A stretch of DNA of 32,443 bases from JAGPKI01 sp052034135. Its GTDB lineage: Bacteria; Caldisericota; Caldisericia; UBA6126; JAGPKI01. This document shows positions 16,071 to 25,199 of this stretch, piece after piece. The notes beneath the pieces were generated by a model. It made no database searches. It saw only the letters and a program-made list of their open reading frames with translations, and was not told the origin of the DNA. The DNA is taken from assembly GCA_052034135.1 (NCBI GenBank), contig JBPOJC010000066.1:1-32443 (forward strand). The letters are read 5' to 3'. Every line of letters starts with the position of its first letter. Position 1 is the stretch's first letter. A program made the position numbers and the translations under genes.

Positions 16071-17861
16071 TTACTCAGTGGACCTTTCGGTTTTCACCCA
16101 TTTATTAATTTTTTTTCCTGATAGTTTTAAAACAACTGCCCATGTGTATGGCAAAGGGAGTAGAAAAACAAAGAGAGAAGAAATTATTAACTTAAAAATT
16201 TCAAAGCCAGGAAGCTCATTTAAGGGCTTAAAATTTTTGTCAAATGTAAATTCGTATCTGTTGTAGCAGTAAATAGAAAATAGTAAATAAGGAATATTTA
16301 AAAGAGTAAATGCTAAATTGAAGTAGCTACTATGCGTAACAGTAGTAGTTGAGATAATGTTAAGCTTTGAGAGAATGAAAATAACATTCATTGCTGCTAC
16401 AACAAATCCAGAAAGTTGATATATGATCCATTCAAGAGGTCCTTTAATAAATAGTTCAAAGTATAATCTACTCCACTTTTTAAGTTTGCTCATAACATCG
16501 AGATGTCCATATGCCCAACGAAGCCTCTGGTTAAAATAACCTTTTAGAAGTGGAGGAGTCTGTTCGGTGGATATTACTGGCAAAAACTCTACATTTTTTC
16601 CACAAACTATATAGCTCCTAACCCCTAAATCTAAATCCTCGGTTAAAGAGGTAGGGTCAAATCCAGAAATTTTATATAAAGTTTCTTTTAATACGAATAA
16701 ATTTGTCCCCCCCGCGAAAGGAATAGTTTTAAAAATTATTGGGAGATACCAATCATGTGATACAGCTTTAAATAAGCCACCAAGTCGCGATATTAGCCCC
16801 ATATTATAAAAATTCCTTACCTGAAATAATGGACCCTGTAAAATTGGCATATTTTCCGCTTCTTCCAAATATCTCTCTGCTACATATAAAAGAACTTCTT
16901 TTGCTGGTCTACTTTCTGCGTCATAAAAGCCAATAATCCTTGACTCTCCGTTTATGAACTTAAGTCCATAATTTAAAGCTCTTCCCTTTGTAGATTTAAC
17001 TTCGCAATTTAAAAAGCTACCAGGAAATTCTCCTGAAAAATTAATTGGTACATCGCAGACTTTGATATTATATCCAGAATCTGAATATTTATTGGCAAAT
17101 TTTAAGGAGATTGACTTAGTGCTTGGAAGTAGAAAATCAAGCAAATCAGCTGATAATTCATTAAATGTATCTACCTTTAAGTTTTTAAGTTCACTTAGAT
17201 ATTCAGCATATATTTCTGATAAGTGAGATATTTCCTCGCCTTTAAGAAAAGGGAAAGAGTTTCGTATTGCAAAGATTCCTTCAAGGTAAAAGCTTTTTTT
17301 TGAGTAAAATGACCTTCTTAAGATGTTTCGAGCAATTGTATCAATTTTATTAAGTGTCTCTTCAACTTTAAGCTCTTCCGTATATCTATTGATCTCCTGA
17401 TAAACTTTATAGTAGAATTCTCCATTTTGAGCATTATTCAGGTTTATAAGTGAGAGCAAAACTACGGTTTTATGGGAAAGCTCCTCTTTTAATCCTGTTT
17501 CATAGAGAGCTAATTCCTCTAATAAGTTTTCAAAAGTTTCCTTTTGTTTTATCTCTTCTTTTTCATCCGTTATAACAATAACTTCAAAAGAATCTTTTGG
17601 ATAGTCAAGCTTTAAGATATTCTGTAAAGTTGACTCAATGACCTGTGCTTCATCTTTAGCAGGGATGAGTATAGATATAAATGGAAGGGGTAGTCCTTTA
17701 TGTTTGGCTACATAGTTTAGATAGTTAAGAGAAATATTTTCTTTTTTGCTCCAATAATGCTTAGATGCGTATCTTTTCCAGACAAAGAAGCGAATGAATA
17801 ATAAGAATGATAGAACATAGAAGAAAATAGCAATGTAAAAAAAACTCTCATCAATCCCCAT
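16071..17861 (-). CDS. Membrane family-2 glycosyltransferase with a large insertion
   Basis: 596 aa. One N-terminal membrane helix (about 6-27) precedes a GT-A domain: ISILIPAKDEAQVIE (62-76), DAES at 314-317 (DxD-like metal site), TEDLDLGVR (407-415, catalytic ED) and QRLRW (445-449). Two or three C-terminal membrane spans follow. This is the processive beta-glycan synthase layout (hyaluronan or cellulose synthase-like), using a nucleotide sugar at the inner membrane face. Compared with its paralogue at 29026-30486 it carries about 135 extra residues, mostly helical, between VIVITDE (94-100) and STKGRALNYGL (290-300). Its start overlaps the end of the upstream surface-protein gene by 11 bases and lacks a ribosome site, so it is translated by coupling. 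The product is unknown; it may decorate the surface proteins or make an envelope polysaccharide (inference). Confidence 0.86.
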   Translation of the reverse strand: MGIDESFFYIAIFFYVLSFLLFIRFFVWKRYASKHYWSKKENISLNYLNYVAKHKGLPLPFISILIPAKDEAQVIESTLQNILKLDYPKDSFEVIVITDEKEEIKQKETFENLLEELALYETGLKEELSHKTVVLLSLINLNNAQNGEFYYKVYQEINRYTEELKVEETLNKIDTIARNILRRSFYSKKSFYLEGIFAIRNSFPFLKGEEISHLSEIYAEYLSELKNLKVDTFNELSADLLDFLLPSTKSISLKFANKYSDSGYNIKVCDVPINFSGEFPGSFLNCEVKSTKGRALNYGLKFINGESRIIGFYDAESRPAKEVLLYVAERYLEEAENMPILQGPLFQVRNFYNMGLISRLGGLFKAVSHDWYLPIIFKTIPFAGGTNLFVLKETLYKISGFDPTSLTEDLDLGVRSYIVCGKNVEFLPVISTEQTPPLLKGYFNQRLRWAYGHLDVMSKLKKWSRLYFELFIKGPLEWIIYQLSGFVVAAMNVIFILSKLNIISTTTVTHSSYFNLAFTLLNIPYLLFSIYCYNRYEFTFDKNFKPLNELPGFEIFKLIISSLFVFLLPLPYTWAVVLKLSGKKINKWVKTERSTE

Positions 17862-20800
17862 TATATACCATTATAACAGCATTATCTTTCTTTACATAAT
17901 TAAGCTGAAAACTAAATTCTTCTGCAATAAAACGTAACGGGACAAAAGTTCTCCCATTCTTAATTTCGGGTGGTACAGGTAAAGAAGTCTTTTCTTCATT
18001 TACAGTTACAGTTTTATTTCCAACCTGCATAACTATTTTTTTACCATATGGATCAGTTATAGTAATAATCTGGAATATTGGTTCAAAGTTAATTTCACAG
18101 TCCAATATTTCAGCAAAAAATCTCAAAGGAACAAAAGTATAACCATTCTTAATGTAAATAGGGGCATCAAGTGTAACTTTGCCGAATGATGTTTCTGCGA
18201 CATTAGTGCCAATGAAAAGTTTTAAAGTGAAGTTGGGATAATAAGTTACAGGTAGATAATAAGTTTTGCTATTACCAGCAGGATCTATTGCTTCAAATGT
18301 TAGACTGTTAAGCCCCGGACTTAAACTATAATTAAAACTAAAATTTCCATTCTCGTTAGGCATTGGTTTTCCATTTAAATAGATGATAGCATCAGGAGAG
18401 GTTTTCCCTTCAATTATTATACTTCTTCTTATGGAACGACTCCATGGAAGGGGTTTAGTTACTTCAATAAATGGAGGAACTGTATCAAGCACAACTATTA
18501 TTTCTTTATAAGAAGAATTGCCTGCAAGGTCAGTAGCAACTATAGAAATTGTATTTTCTCCTTCAGTTAGTTTTAAAATAGCATTAACATTTCCCGAGAT
18601 TGCCTGAAAAACTTCGTTCTGGACTTTAACTTCAGAAAGATTTGATTCAATTATGGTGAAAGAAAGTGTAAATTCAGCTTTGTTTGTGTAAATCTTTGTT
18701 TTTTCATCCAATTGTATTATTGGAAAGATTGTATCTACTTTCAATGTGTACTTTTTAACTTCTTCTTTTGCATATTTACCGTGAGAGCTATAAAAATATA
18801 ATTCATGAATTCCAGAAGAGAGAGTAAAAGGACTTGTGTATTCTATAAAATCTTTACCATCGAAAGAGTAAAAAGTACCTAATCTGAGCTTATTCTCAGA
18901 TGAAACCTTAAATGAAATAGTGGGCTCACTTTTGTACCAACCATTTTCTCCATCTGGAGTAACTGGATTTATAATTATCGTGGTGGTTGGCAATGGAATG
19001 ATTTTAAAGTCCATGGTTGTGACAATTTTCGTCTCTTTGCTTGTAGAAACCCCTATATTATAAAATCCTGAATCGGATGGATTTTCAATCTGCGAATCTT
19101 CTGTAAATTGTAGAACTACCAATTCATCAGGGAGAAAATCTCTATTAACATCTATTTGAACCTTTAATAGGTCTGGATCGTAGAGTACATTAAATACAGG
19201 AAGTTCTACATCATTTAAAAATATTCCTTTTTCGTAATTTGATGGAATTTTAAATCCTTTACTTAAGTAAACATTTATTTTGTCCCCTTTAGTTAATGCT
19301 CCAGCTTCACCAATGTTAAAGCTTAACTCAAAGCTTGATCTTTCCAAAACTGTATCAGAAGAAATCTCTACTTTAACATTTTTTAAAGTTGATTCAGTAA
19401 TCTGAATATTGGGAGATCTCACATAAGAGACTTCTCTTGATGTTGCAACACTGAAAGAATATTCTCCTGGAGTTTTAGGATTTAAAATATTGGCATTTTT
19501 ACTGAAATGAACATTAACTTTTGTGTTTGCTGGTAAATCTTGCGGTACATTTAATATTATTTCAAAATTTTCTTTCTTTATGAATGGATTAATTTCTAAA
19601 GGTTTTCCTTGAATGGTAACATTATTTTTATCGATATAGTTTGGAATATACGAACCCTTTGGGAAAGTTACAAAGATTCTATCTTTTTCCTTAGCAAGCC
19701 TGCCACCACCGCCAGTTTTAAATGATAAATCTATATCGGAAGAGGTACCTACGTAGGGAAGGGATAAACTCACAGTCAATTCACCTATAACGCTTGGTCC
19801 AATCATATATTCATTTGATGGAACATTTGTTCCTTCTTTAGCAGTATGGATCTCCAATTTGTATCTACGAGGATCGGGGGGATTTATAATTCCAAATTCC
19901 TCAGGAATAAAAATTGTTACCTCACTTTTAGGTAGAATCTCTACGGGAGTAAAAACAATTAACGTATAGGTTCCCTCTATTTGTGGTGGTTTAATGGTTG
20001 GAACATTATTCACAATTATATCTCCAGCTCTTCCGCTTTTAGGCAAAGTAGTGGTTTGCGGGAAATATATTGTAATTTGAGCTCCAATATTTAGTTTGCC
20101 AACAAGACCTGTTTTGAATTTAATTATGTAGGCAGATGGAGTATTAATATATGGTTTATCGACTGTAACATTTACATCCTCTATTTTAGAAGACATTATT
20201 TTATATGGCTTCGACTCCACATGAATTGTATCAGACGAAGTATATACCGTTAAAGTGTAATCATCTGGCTTTTCAGGATTTCTTATGCCTGCTTCTAAAG
20301 CGAATTTAACAGTAACATCACTATTTTCTAAAACAACCATTCCTGGATAAATTTTTACAACCCTTCCATTTACAGAGGGTTTGGCAGAAGTGCATACAAC
20401 ACCGTTTACGGTTACGGCGTCAACTTCAATATCCTGAGGAACATAAGTTCCATAAGGGAATTCTATTACAATAAAACCACCATAACAGCTTGAAAGTCTG
20501 CCTGATGTGGAGGTTTTAAATTTAATAATGTATTCTGCATTTTCTCCCACTATGTTGGGCGTAACTGTAACATCAGGAGGGGTAATTATTGAACCTCTTA
20601 TGCCATAAGGGTTTGATATTGACCAGTGAGGCTGTTTACTTGTTGCAACAGCAATTAAGTAGCAAGCACCTCCTCTTGGATTAATTACTTTACATATTCT
20701 TATATATACATAAGTAACAGATGGTATACCATTTGGAACAGTTATGATTAATACTGGAGAATTGTCTTTATCTTCTGAAACCTCAAAAGAAGCAGGTATC

Positions 20801-21318
20801 CCATTTACTGTTAAAACATTACACTGGTAATATCTTGGGAATGTTGTCCCTGACGGAAAAGCAATATAGATTTTATCACCAGGCTCCAGTATTCCACATT
20901 CATCAGTTTCAAACGTGATAAAATAGTCTGCAACCTCGCCTGCTATGTCAGGGTCAACTCTAATTCTTACATTACTAACTTTTGGGGAGCCAACAGTAAA
21001 ACTAATTGATCCACTCTTACCACCTGCTACTGCTGTAATAGTAGCTTTTCCCGGGGATTGAGCTTTGTAAGTGGCAGTAGTTGCATTACTTGAAATGATA
21101 ATCCCTACACCACTTAAAATCCAGTCAAATCCAACACCTTGAATAATGCCACCATTCTCATCATATGCTGTAGCGTTAAAAGTTATAGTTTCTCCTAATT
21201 TGATACAACTTACAGCAGGAGTAACTTTTATAGTAGCAATATCTGCAGCTAATAAAAGGGAAGGAAAAGCTTCCAAACAAAGAAGAATTGTAATTAAAAT
21301 GGCAAATAATTTCTTCAT
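17851..21318 (-). CDS. Large secreted modular surface protein with paired stalk domains
   Basis: 1155 aa with a signal peptide (1-24, ending LLLAA). A BIG_2-like Ig domain spans 26-110. Five tandem modules of about 133 residues span 115-770; each has a strand like IFVTFPKGSYIP and closes with an N-P...Y turn at N213, N347, N479, N613 and N746, then a VATS-K/R-E-like strand. A chitobiase-like domain (778-861, GENGWYKSEPTISF), two Ig-like domains (862-945 and 946-1026, each ending ATDLAGN or AIDPAGN) and two stalk units (1032-1155, FVPLRFFAEIL and FVPLRFIAEEF) follow. No S-layer-homology or LPXTG anchor is visible. It is probably an extracellular structural or adhesive protein. It sits 16 nt downstream of the smaller relative and overlaps the glycosyltransferase gene. 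Confidence 0.87.
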   Translation of the reverse strand: MKKLFAILITILLCLEAFPSLLLAADIATIKVTPAVSCIKLGETITFNATAYDENGGIIQGVGFDWILSGVGIIISSNATTATYKAQSPGKATITAVAGGKSGSISFTVGSPKVSNVRIRVDPDIAGEVADYFITFETDECGILEPGDKIYIAFPSGTTFPRYYQCNVLTVNGIPASFEVSEDKDNSPVLIITVPNGIPSVTYVYIRICKVINPRGGACYLIAVATSKQPHWSISNPYGIRGSIITPPDVTVTPNIVGENAEYIIKFKTSTSGRLSSCYGGFIVIEFPYGTYVPQDIEVDAVTVNGVVCTSAKPSVNGRVVKIYPGMVVLENSDVTVKFALEAGIRNPEKPDDYTLTVYTSSDTIHVESKPYKIMSSKIEDVNVTVDKPYINTPSAYIIKFKTGLVGKLNIGAQITIYFPQTTTLPKSGRAGDIIVNNVPTIKPPQIEGTYTLIVFTPVEILPKSEVTIFIPEEFGIINPPDPRRYKLEIHTAKEGTNVPSNEYMIGPSVIGELTVSLSLPYVGTSSDIDLSFKTGGGGRLAKEKDRIFVTFPKGSYIPNYIDKNNVTIQGKPLEINPFIKKENFEIILNVPQDLPANTKVNVHFSKNANILNPKTPGEYSFSVATSREVSYVRSPNIQITESTLKNVKVEISSDTVLERSSFELSFNIGEAGALTKGDKINVYLSKGFKIPSNYEKGIFLNDVELPVFNVLYDPDLLKVQIDVNRDFLPDELVVLQFTEDSQIENPSDSGFYNIGVSTSKETKIVTTMDFKIIPLPTTTIIINPVTPDGENGWYKSEPTISFKVSSENKLRLGTFYSFDGKDFIEYTSPFTLSSGIHELYFYSSHGKYAKEEVKKYTLKVDTIFPIIQLDEKTKIYTNKAEFTLSFTIIESNLSEVKVQNEVFQAISGNVNAILKLTEGENTISIVATDLAGNSSYKEIIVVLDTVPPFIEVTKPLPWSRSIRRSIIIEGKTSPDAIIYLNGKPMPNENGNFSFNYSLSPGLNSLTFEAIDPAGNSKTYYLPVTYYPNFTLKLFIGTNVAETSFGKVTLDAPIYIKNGYTFVPLRFFAEILDCEINFEPIFQIITITDPYGKKIVMQVGNKTVTVNEEKTSLPVPPEIKNGRTFVPLRFIAEEFSFQLNYVKKDNAVIMVYNGD

Positions 21319-21334
21319 AGTTTAATCACTTCCT

Positions 21335-22942
21335 TTACACGCAAAATTTAGATATGATTTTCCCTTCATTGCTGTCATATATTACATCACCATTTAATAC
21401 CTTATTCAAAAATTCAATTGGAACTACAATGTTTCCATCAAAGATTGTTGGAGGACTTTTAAGACTAACTTCCGTTTCAGAAGAAGGGGATTTAATCTTT
21501 ATTGTGTTATCATATGGTTTAATCAGGATTTCTTTTTGCGCATATGAGAGAATTGCAAAAGATTCTTTATCACTCCACGTGAGCTTAAAACCAAGGTTTA
21601 TAGAAGTAAATCGCAAAGACACATATACTTCTCCACTTTTACTGTCTATAAAAGGAGGAGGATTTATTTCCTTTTCCACAGCATCAACAATCGCTTTATT
21701 TTTTCCAATGAAATATTCGATAATTTTAGCTTTAGTCACAAAAAACTCTAAATCAACTATTGTTTCGTTTCGAGCTTTATCGATTGCTTTAACTATAACT
21801 TTATTTTTACCGGCTTTTGGAATGTATCTAAAAGTAAAATTTCCGTAGGTATCAAGTTTTACTTTGTAATTGTCTAAATAGACAACACTTCCAATTTCTG
21901 CTTTGCCAATTATATCAACAGTATCACTGCAAATTCTGCTGCCCTTTTTTGGAGAAATAATCAATAGTGTAGGAGGGGTTAAATCAACAAAAATTGTAAA
22001 AGATAGTTCTGTTTTGTAATTTGCAGAATCAACCGCAACGACCTTCAACTTATTCTCGCCAGGTTTAAGTGTTTGTTTAATCCTTGCAATACCTAAACTA
22101 TCTACATAAGTTTTATTATCACCAAGAAAAATAGTAACGGGAGAAAAATCTTCAATAGCAAAAACCAATTCTTTATTAAGTTCATTAATAAAAGAACCAT
22201 CCACAGGGTCAATAAGCTTTATGGAGGGAGCCACAGAGTCTACATAAAATGTGGTGGAATTAACATTTTCTTTAGCTCCACTATTTCTAACTCCATAATA
22301 TTTTAAGGTGTGAATACCATTTTTGATCATAATTTGCTCTTCATATAATGAGTATGGATCTTCATCTAAAGAATAATATATCTCCTTTGCTAACTCAGAA
22401 GATAGTCTAAGATTAAATTCTTTGGGAATCCAACCTGAAGCAGTCGTTATATTCACCTCTTTTTCTAAAAAAATGGAATTTTCAGGAAGCTTAAAAGTTA
22501 CTTGGTTTGACTCAATAAAGAAGCTTTTGTCTTCGAAGAATACTAAAATTGAATAGTCTTTCCCGGGAGAAAGAGGATTTCTTATTAAAGCAGATTTTAA
22601 AAAAGTAATTGCCAATGAATTCTTTAAATTAGCCCTGATTTTTAAGTAGATACTATTAGATGTAACATTTGCGTATATAGGACATCCTTGGTCAATATCA
22701 ATAATTACTGATTCTAATTTTATAGAAGGAGGTATAGTAAAACCTATTGGTAAATTAATTACAATAGCGCTTTCCGAGTCAATTACAAATGGCAGGTCAT
22801 TAAATAAAAGTTGGATACTCGATATTTCTCCACATATGTTAGGTTCAATGGAACAAGTTAAGTCAGGATTGTCTTGTGCGTTTGTTTTACTTATGGGGAG
22901 AAAGATCAATATAGCAAGAATTAACGATACAATCTTTTTCAT
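21335..22942 (-). CDS. Secreted surface protein with paired stalk domains, short form
   Basis: 535 aa from ATG 22942. An in-frame TTG three codons upstream is less likely, because GAGAGGG lies 9 nt before the ATG and the signal peptide begins MKKIVSLILA. After the signal peptide there is one module of the family (about 25-155, ending IRNPLSPGKDY), a chitobiase-like domain (about 160-235), two Ig-like domains and a C-terminal pair of stalk units (VYVSLRFTSINLGF and VVPIEFLNKVL). These stalk units are more diverged than in the other two proteins. The ATG begins one base after the anti-sigma factor stop codon, so the two genes are coupled. It is likely a smaller component of the same surface structure. 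Confidence 0.83.
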   Translation of the reverse strand: MKKIVSLILAILIFLPISKTNAQDNPDLTCSIEPNICGEISSIQLLFNDLPFVIDSESAIVINLPIGFTIPPSIKLESVIIDIDQGCPIYANVTSNSIYLKIRANLKNSLAITFLKSALIRNPLSPGKDYSILVFFEDKSFFIESNQVTFKLPENSIFLEKEVNITTASGWIPKEFNLRLSSELAKEIYYSLDEDPYSLYEEQIMIKNGIHTLKYYGVRNSGAKENVNSTTFYVDSVAPSIKLIDPVDGSFINELNKELVFAIEDFSPVTIFLGDNKTYVDSLGIARIKQTLKPGENKLKVVAVDSANYKTELSFTIFVDLTPPTLLIISPKKGSRICSDTVDIIGKAEIGSVVYLDNYKVKLDTYGNFTFRYIPKAGKNKVIVKAIDKARNETIVDLEFFVTKAKIIEYFIGKNKAIVDAVEKEINPPPFIDSKSGEVYVSLRFTSINLGFKLTWSDKESFAILSYAQKEILIKPYDNTIKIKSPSSETEVSLKSPPTIFDGNIVVPIEFLNKVLNGDVIYDSNEGKIISKFCV

Positions 22943-22943
22943 A

Positions 22944-25199
22944 TTATCCAACCCTCTCTGTGTATTCTTCCATTAATTTTACTTCACTTGCAAGATACTC
23001 ATCATTTACAAGCATAACTTTACAAATAACCTGATCCCCAATTTCAAGCTTACTTACAGAGATTGAATATGCTGTTTTGGGGTCAAGCTTTATAACTATT
23101 CCTGAGTCAAGCTTTATGTAATTTAATTGAATGTTTAATTCGATTATCGTTCCGCTGATAAAGCCATAATCTTCACTTACCTGTACAATATAGCCAGTTA
23201 TAACTCCTTTATTCAATACTCCTTTTATGTCAACTGTTCTACCAACACACAATGAACTTCCTGCAACAAAAGATAACTCATCAATATTAAGAATATAGCC
23301 ATTATCAAGAAGATAAGAATTTCCTACTTCTATTACTTTTGTTATGCTTCCTCTAACGTCAATCAATTCATCGTAAGTAAAAATTCTAATCTTTTCTACT
23401 ATTCCAAAATCTCCATAATCTATGTACTTTGCTTGAACAATGCTCAAAGAGTGGGGAATCTTTAAATCTTCTGAATATAGGAATAGAACTATTTGCTCTG
23501 TATGTAAGGATATAATATTATTACCCAATGATTTTACTGCCACTAATTCCGAACTAATTTTCTTGATTTTTCCATAATCGGAAACGTTGCAACTTATTAA
23601 AGCATTATCGTTTTTGTTGAGAATAATTTTTACTTTTGCTCCCAAAGGAACATTGTTTAAAGGATCAGTTTTTATAACCATACCAGATTTTAAAACTATC
23701 TCTCCGCTTTTCTTAAACCCTAAAACGTAATCGTACAGGGTTTTAAGCTCACTCTCTCTTACTGCTGCTGCTGATGTTGTACCTGTAATCTGGGTTGCCT
23801 TTAAAAGGCTTTTAGGTTTAGAGACTGATTCTGATGTAGAGGTTGATGCAAAATGTATTGGTATAATTTCACTAACATAGAATTTATTTTCATAATTAAG
23901 TCCCTTTACAGTTATTAAATTACCTATCCTCAAATTCGATATAGTATCTAAATTATTTTGAAGGTTAGTTTCATTTAGATAGCAGAAACTCAAGTTCATG
24001 TTCTTTAATGTAAAACCGAAATTATAAATTTTTGAGAGTTCCCCTGAGATAATTCTTTCCTCTCCTTTATTAAAAGCATAGATGCTTACAGCATAAAATT
24101 CATTGTCATTAATAATAGCCCTTACTACTATATCTTTTCCAAGAAGAGTATCTAAATCTACCTTCTCATCCATATCTTTAATTATCGTTCCGCTTGTAAT
24201 TTTAATAGGTTTATTTATGCTTGAGAGCGTTATGACACTATCTTTAATTTCTTTTAAAGTGCCTTTTAAAACAGTAGATAGTGGCTCATCTTCAACTATC
24301 GACTGAGCGATGAGAGCACTCTCTTTTCTTATAGTTTTTATTGAAACATATTCACTTATATATACTCTATTTATAGCATCGATATCTAGTGAAATTGGTT
24401 CATAAATTGAATCAAGATTAATTTTCCCTCCGATATAATCTATAAAGGTTATTTGTCCCTCAATCGACAGAATTTCACCCTTTGTTGCAGTGGATTTATT
24501 AATGAAATCATTTAGTTTAGAAAGAGTATCTTTATAGGATAATCCCAAAGAGCGAATAGCTCCGGAATAGCCACCTTTTTTAACTGCTTTATAAACTATT
24601 TCTGGATTTTTACCTGATAATTCAGAAAGAAACCTAATAGCTAATAGTTCTTTTTCTGGCAAGTCTCTATATACATAATAGAAACTTTTATAAGGCTCAG
24701 AACCAAAAAATGCATTCATAAACTTAAGTCCTGAAATATCATCAGTTTCTTTAGTTGATGGTGTTTCATTTAAAATTAAAGAAGAATAACTTAATTCTGA
24801 TAATAAATTGTTAAATTCTCTGTTAAACCTAAAAGCAAAATAATTTTCTCCATTAAAAAGCGGAAGATAAAGGAATGAAATAACTATTGCAAAAGTAGCA
24901 ATCAAAGCACCAACTTTTGGGAAAAGCCTTGTATTGGCTGATGTTTTTCTTCTATTAGTAAGCTCATCGGAAACCTCAATAATTGCTTTTTTAACCCTGA
25001 AATCCAATTCAGGAGAAGTGTTAATTGTCTCTTTTTTTTTAAGCTCGGAAAGTTCAAAAATCGATTCTTCCACTATTGCAAATTCTTTACAGCTTGGACA
25101 TATTTCAAGATGCTTTTTAACCCATAAAGGCATGTCTTTATCTTTATTTAGGATTAGCCAATTTTTTACTTTTTCACAAACTTTATTTTTCTCGTTCAT
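22944..25199 (-). CDS. Zinc-finger anti-sigma factor with very long extracytoplasmic region
   Basis: 751 aa. The cytoplasmic N-terminus has the ZAS zinc-finger pattern C8 ... H30-x3-C34-x2-C37 (HLEICPSC), known to bind and hold ECF sigma factors. A helical linker leads to one membrane span (about 96-115). The roughly 630 residues outside begin with a helical stretch (150-240, GLKFMNAFFGSEPYKS), then about seven beta-rich OB/DUF5666-like units of 60-75 residues, such as EILSIEGQITFIDYIGGKINLDS, TVLKGTLKEIKDSVITLS and GFISGTIIELNIQLNYIKLDSG. Typical anti-sigma factors are 200-350 aa, so the sensor part is unusually large. Its start overlaps the sigma stop (ATGA), and its stop abuts the first surface-protein gene. 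It probably releases the sigma factor upon an envelope signal, possibly by proteolysis (inference). Confidence 0.85.
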   Translation of the reverse strand: MNEKNKVCEKVKNWLILNKDKDMPLWVKKHLEICPSCKEFAIVEESIFELSELKKKETINTSPELDFRVKKAIIEVSDELTNRRKTSANTRLFPKVGALIATFAIVISFLYLPLFNGENYFAFRFNREFNNLLSELSYSSLILNETPSTKETDDISGLKFMNAFFGSEPYKSFYYVYRDLPEKELLAIRFLSELSGKNPEIVYKAVKKGGYSGAIRSLGLSYKDTLSKLNDFINKSTATKGEILSIEGQITFIDYIGGKINLDSIYEPISLDIDAINRVYISEYVSIKTIRKESALIAQSIVEDEPLSTVLKGTLKEIKDSVITLSSINKPIKITSGTIIKDMDEKVDLDTLLGKDIVVRAIINDNEFYAVSIYAFNKGEERIISGELSKIYNFGFTLKNMNLSFCYLNETNLQNNLDTISNLRIGNLITVKGLNYENKFYVSEIIPIHFASTSTSESVSKPKSLLKATQITGTTSAAAVRESELKTLYDYVLGFKKSGEIVLKSGMVIKTDPLNNVPLGAKVKIILNKNDNALISCNVSDYGKIKKISSELVAVKSLGNNIISLHTEQIVLFLYSEDLKIPHSLSIVQAKYIDYGDFGIVEKIRIFTYDELIDVRGSITKVIEVGNSYLLDNGYILNIDELSFVAGSSLCVGRTVDIKGVLNKGVITGYIVQVSEDYGFISGTIIELNIQLNYIKLDSGIVIKLDPKTAYSISVSKLEIGDQVICKVMLVNDEYLASEVKLMEEYTERVG

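Noticed and set aside
17851..17861. Frameshift or fusion between the 1155-aa surface protein and the glycosyltransferase
   Set aside because: Both ends are complete (stalk domain with normal end, normal N-terminal membrane helix), so an 11-base coupled overlap explains it.
21354..21848. 164-codon frame opposite the 535-aa surface protein
   Set aside because: It is antisense to a gene with clear stalk domains and has no recognisable motif or ribosome site.
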